From the NCBI GenBank assembly GCA_024036415.1, contig JAMWET010000473.1:553501-617500 (forward strand): a stretch of 64,000 bases of DNA. Reading direction: 5' to 3'. Origin of the DNA: Prochilodus magdalenae. Lineage: Eukaryota > Chordata > Actinopteri > Characiformes > Prochilodontidae. Positions 59,603 through 64,000 of the stretch are shown piece by piece; positions within the stretch are counted from its first letter, which is position 1, and each line of letters opens with the position of its first letter. A program made the position numbers and the translations under genes. A model generated the notes under the pieces. It did not search any database. It saw nothing but the letters and a program-made list of their open reading frames with translations, and had not been told where the DNA came from.

Positions 59603-60252
59603 AAGGCTTTATTTACAACTAGGCTGTGCTCACATAGGCTATATTCTACAACTAGGCTGTGCTCACATAGACTGCATTCTAAAACTAGGCTGTGTTCACA
59701 TAGGCTATATTCTACAACTAGGCTGTGTTCACATAGACTGCATTCTAAAACTTGGCTGTGTTCACAGGCTATATTCTACAACTAGGCTGTGTTCACATAG
59801 ACTGCATTCTAAAACTAGGCTGTATTTACATAGGCTATATTCTACAACTAGGCTGTGTTCACAGACTGCATTCTAAAACTAGGCTGTATTTACATAGGCT
59901 ATATTCTACAACTAGGCTGTGTTCACAGACTGCATTCTAAAACTAGGCTGTATTTACATAGGCTATATTCTACAACTAGGCTGTGCTCACATAGGCTGTA
60001 TTCTACAACTAGGCTGGGCTCACATAGGCTGTATTCTACAACTCGGCTGTGCTCACATAGGCTGTATTCTACAACTAGGCTGTGCTCACATAGGCTGTAT
60101 TCTACAACTAGGCTGTGCTCACATAGGCTGTATTCTACAACTAGGCTGGGCTCACATAGGCTGTATTCTACAACCAGGCTGTATTTACATAGGCTATATT
60201 CTACAACTAGGCTGTATTTACATAGACTATATTATATTGCTATGTTCTACAA
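59603..60252. repeat. 33-bp minisatellite with two unit types
   Basis: About 19-20 tandem units of AACTAGGCTGTG(C/T)TCACAT followed by AG(G/A)CT(A/G)(T/C)ATTCTA. In the left part two unit types alternate (one with CTATATTCTAC, one with CTGCATTCTAA); in the right part units are nearly uniform (CTGTATTCTAC). Some units lack ATAG (29 bp). Degenerate outliers continue to about 60370. Because 33 is divisible by three, frames of 131-133 codons stay open in two phases; these are a by-product of the repeat and not genes. Confidence 0.95.
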
Positions 60253-60370
60253 CTAGACTCTATTCACACAGCAAGTGTAAAAGTGTTTTATGTCTTAAGG
60301 GTGTGTTCTTTTGACTCTGTTCTACAATGAAGCCTATATTTACAACTAGGCTTTATGTATAGTAAAGTCT

Positions 60371-60865
60371 GTGTTCATACATGTTCACTCAAGCTACAAT
60401 TTATGATAAAGACTGCACATTTTACTGTTGTTGTCATCATGTTTGGTAGCATGTGAGCATGTGGTAAACCTGAAGATAAGTCCTTTAAGGGCAAAAGAGT
60501 GTTTAAACTAACAACAGATTTGGGTCACTTAAAACGTGTTTGAACCATGACGTCAGAAAGATCAGAACCAAGTCAAAGAGAAAATAGTAATCAAACAACT
60601 GTAATGTGAAGCTAGCCTCAGAGACAGACAGAGAGGAAAAGGACGTTTTAGGAATGTCCTGATCCTGGAGTTTTTCCCCCACCAAGGGCACATGTTCAAG
60701 CACAAACAGTGACCCAGTAACACACTGCTCCCCGCCTGGATATGCATGCGTATGAGCTACTTTCGAAGCGTGGAGAAGAGGCTTTTTCAGGACCTCTAAA
60801 TAACCCATCTAACACGCTCAGCTCCCTTTTCTTCTCGCTGACCTCTTCCCCTCTTCTTCTCTCAG
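60371..60865. other. Flank of minisatellite, presumed upstream of a short exon
   Basis: No repeat or exon recognised. The last 60 bases are a pyrimidine-rich tract (TCTTCCCCTCTTCTTCTCTCAG) that fits a splice acceptor or a TSS-proximal tract. Confidence 0.35.
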
Positions 60866-60908
60866 CCAAGATGGAGGAACACAAAGGCTTCCACTACACT
60901 CAGCTGAA
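60866..60908 (+). CDS. Possible first coding exon of an unidentified gene (partial)
   Basis: A strong pyrimidine tract ends in CTCAG at 60861-60865. CCAAGATGG follows, a good Kozak context, with ATG at 60871. The frame reads MEEHKGFHYTQL and ends in phase 2 at AA|GTGAGT (60908/60909). All three signals within 45 bp suggest a short exon that starts a protein. I do not recognise the peptide and found no convincing next exon in the remaining 3 kb; a splice to 61405 meets a stop quickly. Chance is possible. Confidence 0.3.
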
Positions 60909-63900
60909 GTGAGTGACTTTTGTGAAGTTGATGTTCCGACATGCTTTAACTTTATGACTTTTTCAGAGCTGTCTTGGGTTCTCCCAAGCGCAGAAAGGAC
61001 TGGGAGTTAGCGTCAGACGCATAAGTCATTCTGTTGGACGAGAGGAAGAAATCTGTTTGAGCATCTTCAGAGACTGCGCTCTAGAAATGCACTGGTTCTC
61101 AGGCTAATTATACAGTTTGAAGCACTGTAGCTGTCAACACGGGGTTACAGAGCATGTTTGTTTGAACCTCTCACGTTTTCTTTCCCATCAACACTCCTAC
61201 CGCCACTCCTCTCACTGTCTGTTTCTCTGTCTCTCCGTCAAGTGATTCTTCTCTAGGTGAAAAAGAAAGATTTGCCGTTTATGTGGCATATCTAGGAGTG
61301 GAAGTTAAATCCAAATCAGAAACCGACTGAAAGTCCCAATTTAGCTTTTAAGGAAGAAACGAGGGCCCAACATTTAAAATGTATTTTTGTCTGTCCATCA
61401 TCAGATGCAGGACTGCAGCTATAGGGTATGATCCAGGACCCATGATCAATTGCTGCTTTCTGGTTCATTAGATCTTCAGGTAGGAGCCGAACGATCCCAT
61501 ATACTCACTATGCAAGTTGCTTGTGTCAAAGATGCTCATTATTTACACCTGCAGGGACATGGTAAAGGGAAACTATCCATCTGGATAACACTGTGCATAA
61601 ACGTCTCTTTATATGGGTGGGCATTAAATGAAACTTGCACAGCAACCTCTGTGGAAACCAGTCCTAACAATATATTGGTGTGATGGCACACTCCTCAAAG
61701 GCGTGTAATAGTTTTGGGATAAAAATAGACTTTATGACAAAATTCCCAAGAAGAGAAACTATACAGAAGGTCACTGGAACGCTGTTCACCTAAACTTACC
61801 AGCTGATGCGCATGCCTGACTCAAGTCTCTTTCAATGGGCTTTAAAGGGTGTTTCTTGTTCCTGACTCTGTGTCTGTGTGTGGGAAGCAGGCCTATATAG
61901 CTCATTCACACTCACATCACGTTGTTGTTCAAGTCTGTCAGTAGAGGTATAAATATTGATTGGCTGATAAATATTCTATGTATGTATCTCATTCTGTCCT
62001 GTATAGGTCTACTTATTATTAAAGAGACAGCTGGAGATTAAGACAAAACTGTATAGTAAAAAATTTCACAAATAAACTGCATGAGTTCATACCCATAGTG
62101 TTGCAGAACTCGTCTACCTCAGGCTGTATCAAATTTAATTCCCCCAATTGGCTCTTTGTAGCCTGTCAGTTGTAGCTTTATAGTATGTAATAGCCTAGGA
62201 GTTATGAGGAAATTAATTGTAAATTAACTATTTTTTAAATTGGAGTCAAAATTTGAGATGTGTAAGATCTACGTGAATACATTATCAAACTAGAAAAGAG
62301 CATTTCTTAAAGAAGAACTGTTAAACCAAACATGTAGCTATCAAGGCTAGCATCAGCAACACTGTTGCAAGCAAATTAGCAGCCATGCAGCCAATGCTGA
62401 AGTAGCCAGCCATATCACAGGACACCCTGAATACAATGGGATGCACACTGAGGAACCCTGTTTGGGACCCCAGAGATATTAAGTCCATCTAGTTTTTCTA
62501 CAGTATAATGACATCAATTTGAAAAAAAAAAAGAAAAACTTCTCTGTTGCAGGCTGGTCTTTTTAGCACTATGAAATATTGGTTCTGTAGCTAAGTATGT
62601 TCTCAGAGACAACACATGTAAAGGTATATTCTGTTTTGTCATTGCTAATCCAATTAGGTTTGCTTGTAATTAAGTTGGTTTGATCTCCAAACCAACCTTT
62701 TATATGTAAATTATTATGAGAATATTTATTCAGTTTTGTAAAGGTGTCATTTAAAGCTGTGCTTTTCATTTTCATTTGTTGAAATTAAAAGAATAGCATT
62801 ACTGAGCCAGGAAAAGATGCAGTATGGCTGGCATAGAGTAAGACATGGCCATGAACCTGCTGCAAATAGGTGTTCTTTATTCAACACCAGCAGAAAAGGC
62901 ATGCTATATACACACTCACATTTGAGGTCATTGTGATGGCTTCATCCTGATGGTGACCCCCTAACCCCTCCCCCCAACCAACCAAACACACACACACACA
63001 CACAAAAAACACCCCCTAACTAAATGCAAATGCAATATTGATGTCATACTGATAACAAGAGAGGTGTCCGAATCTCCAAAACCTGCATAGAGAAATTTTA
63101 TTAAAAAAGATTTTTACATTTTATTTTGACCATATTCCACTATCCCCAACCACAATACACAGTGGTGATTGTTGGGGAAAAAATTGCAGAACTTTTAATT
63201 TTGGACTACATCACAAACAAGGACACACCCCATTCTTAAACCTGCACAAAAATTATTTTAGTTCGTCTGGAGTACAACACAAGCAAAACAAGTTAGCTAG
63301 CAAAATGCTAACATAAGCCACTGATTCTCGCTTGCTGTATAGGGTTGCCACCTTTCAGAAATAAAAATTAGGGACGCTCACCATGGCTCCTCTGGGCCAT
63401 GACCACCACAGGACCAATGGACGATTCCGTATTTTATTGGACGGGTGGCAAGCCTATTGCTGTAGCTAATGTTCTCCACACAGACACATACATACATACT
63501 ATTTTGAAACTTTGTGGGGCTTTTCAGCCAGAACGAATAGGCATCACAGCCATCGGTTTACAGCTGGTCTGTTGTTCATCAGATAATGTTAATGGTTTTG
63601 GAGCTCCAGTTTCATGTGGTGTTGGATTAGTTTACAATCTCAGTCAGTTTAAAGTCTATGCTCCCTCCAACAGTTTCTAATGGTGGTTCACAAACTTTTT
63701 GTTACAAGTGCGACTAGATGCGTGTGATGCATATTTTATTCAATACTTTGTTAAAACTGTCAGAACTGAAACACATTTACAAGCTTACACACCACCCAAG
63801 GTGTGAGCTCTGTGATAAACTTCATGGCTGCCTCTAATCTTCAAACTGAGGCCATCAGAGTCTTCTGTACTGTGTCATAAGCCTGCATGTTTGTGCCAAA

Positions 63901-64000
63901 TTACAGATCTCTGGGCCTCTTTCATTTTCCTTCACTCTGCTGTTGTGAAGCGAGCCTGGAGTTCAACCCCAGTGGCACAGAAGAAATGTATTAGTGATAC
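60909..64000. other. Possible intron or intergenic DNA
   Basis: A (CA)n tract at 62987-63004 is the only clear repeat. No exon, RNA gene or mobile element was recognised. A 93-codon + strand frame at 63399-63680 matches nothing known to me. Confidence 0.4.

Noticed and set aside
59855..60314. Two overlapping 131-133 codon frames with 11-residue repeats
   Set aside because: Both come from the 33-bp minisatellite, whose unit length keeps all stop-free phases open; no start context, splice sites or non-repeat sequence.
61405..61475. Possible second exon after MEEHKGFHYTQL
   Set aside because: Acceptor CATCATCAG and donor CAGGTAGGA exist, but the joined frame stops within the exon and the peptide is unfamiliar.

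Overview
This is eukaryotic, vertebrate DNA. It has spliced genes with GT-AG introns, long AT-leaning non-coding stretches, (TG)n and (TTTA)n microsatellites, and many decayed Tc1/mariner, hAT and miniature inverted-repeat elements of types familiar from ray-finned fish. A teleost is the best reading, perhaps an otophysan; the species cannot be fixed from sequence alone. There are no prokaryotic operons, CRISPR arrays or viral genes.

Two protein-coding genes are recognised with confidence, both on the + strand. (1) A Cdc42 effector of the BORG family, cdc42ep4-like, has its whole 341-codon reading frame in one terminal exon (coding 9835-10860, exon about 9706-12650). (2) A pmp22-like tetraspan myelin protein has four coding exons (43595-43672, 43795-43882, 44040-44180, 44288-44448; 155 residues), a 3' UTR to about 45090, and a CpG-richer presumed promoter at about 42600-43500. 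The pmp22 protein keeps Asn41-Cys42 but has Glu43, so the family's N-glycosylation sequon is missing.

Weaker gene-like signals are a four-exon unit with consensus splice sites and a poly(A) signal at 51168-52340 (lncRNA, microprotein or chance) and a possible short first coding exon at 60866-60908.

Layout: 1-9705 is upstream or intronic DNA of the cdc42ep4 gene with a TA-flanked hairpin MITE. 12650-42600 is a gene desert holding Tc1/mariner remnants (15.0, 19.5, 25.2 and 37.6 kb), a hAT-like remnant (26.9 kb), a tRNA-derived SINE family, several unclassified repeat families and some repeat-free blocks that could be conserved regulatory DNA. 45090-64000 holds foldback elements, an apparently miniature ISL2EU-type transposon keeping the beginnings of two convergent genes (54866-55467), the candidate transcript and a 33-bp minisatellite (59603-60252).

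The most unusual structures are a 185-bp segment inside the broken Tc1 element at 38.3 kb that is a near copy of sequence at 34.7 kb, the miniature two-gene element, two opposed copies of one MITE just upstream of pmp22, and the minisatellite.
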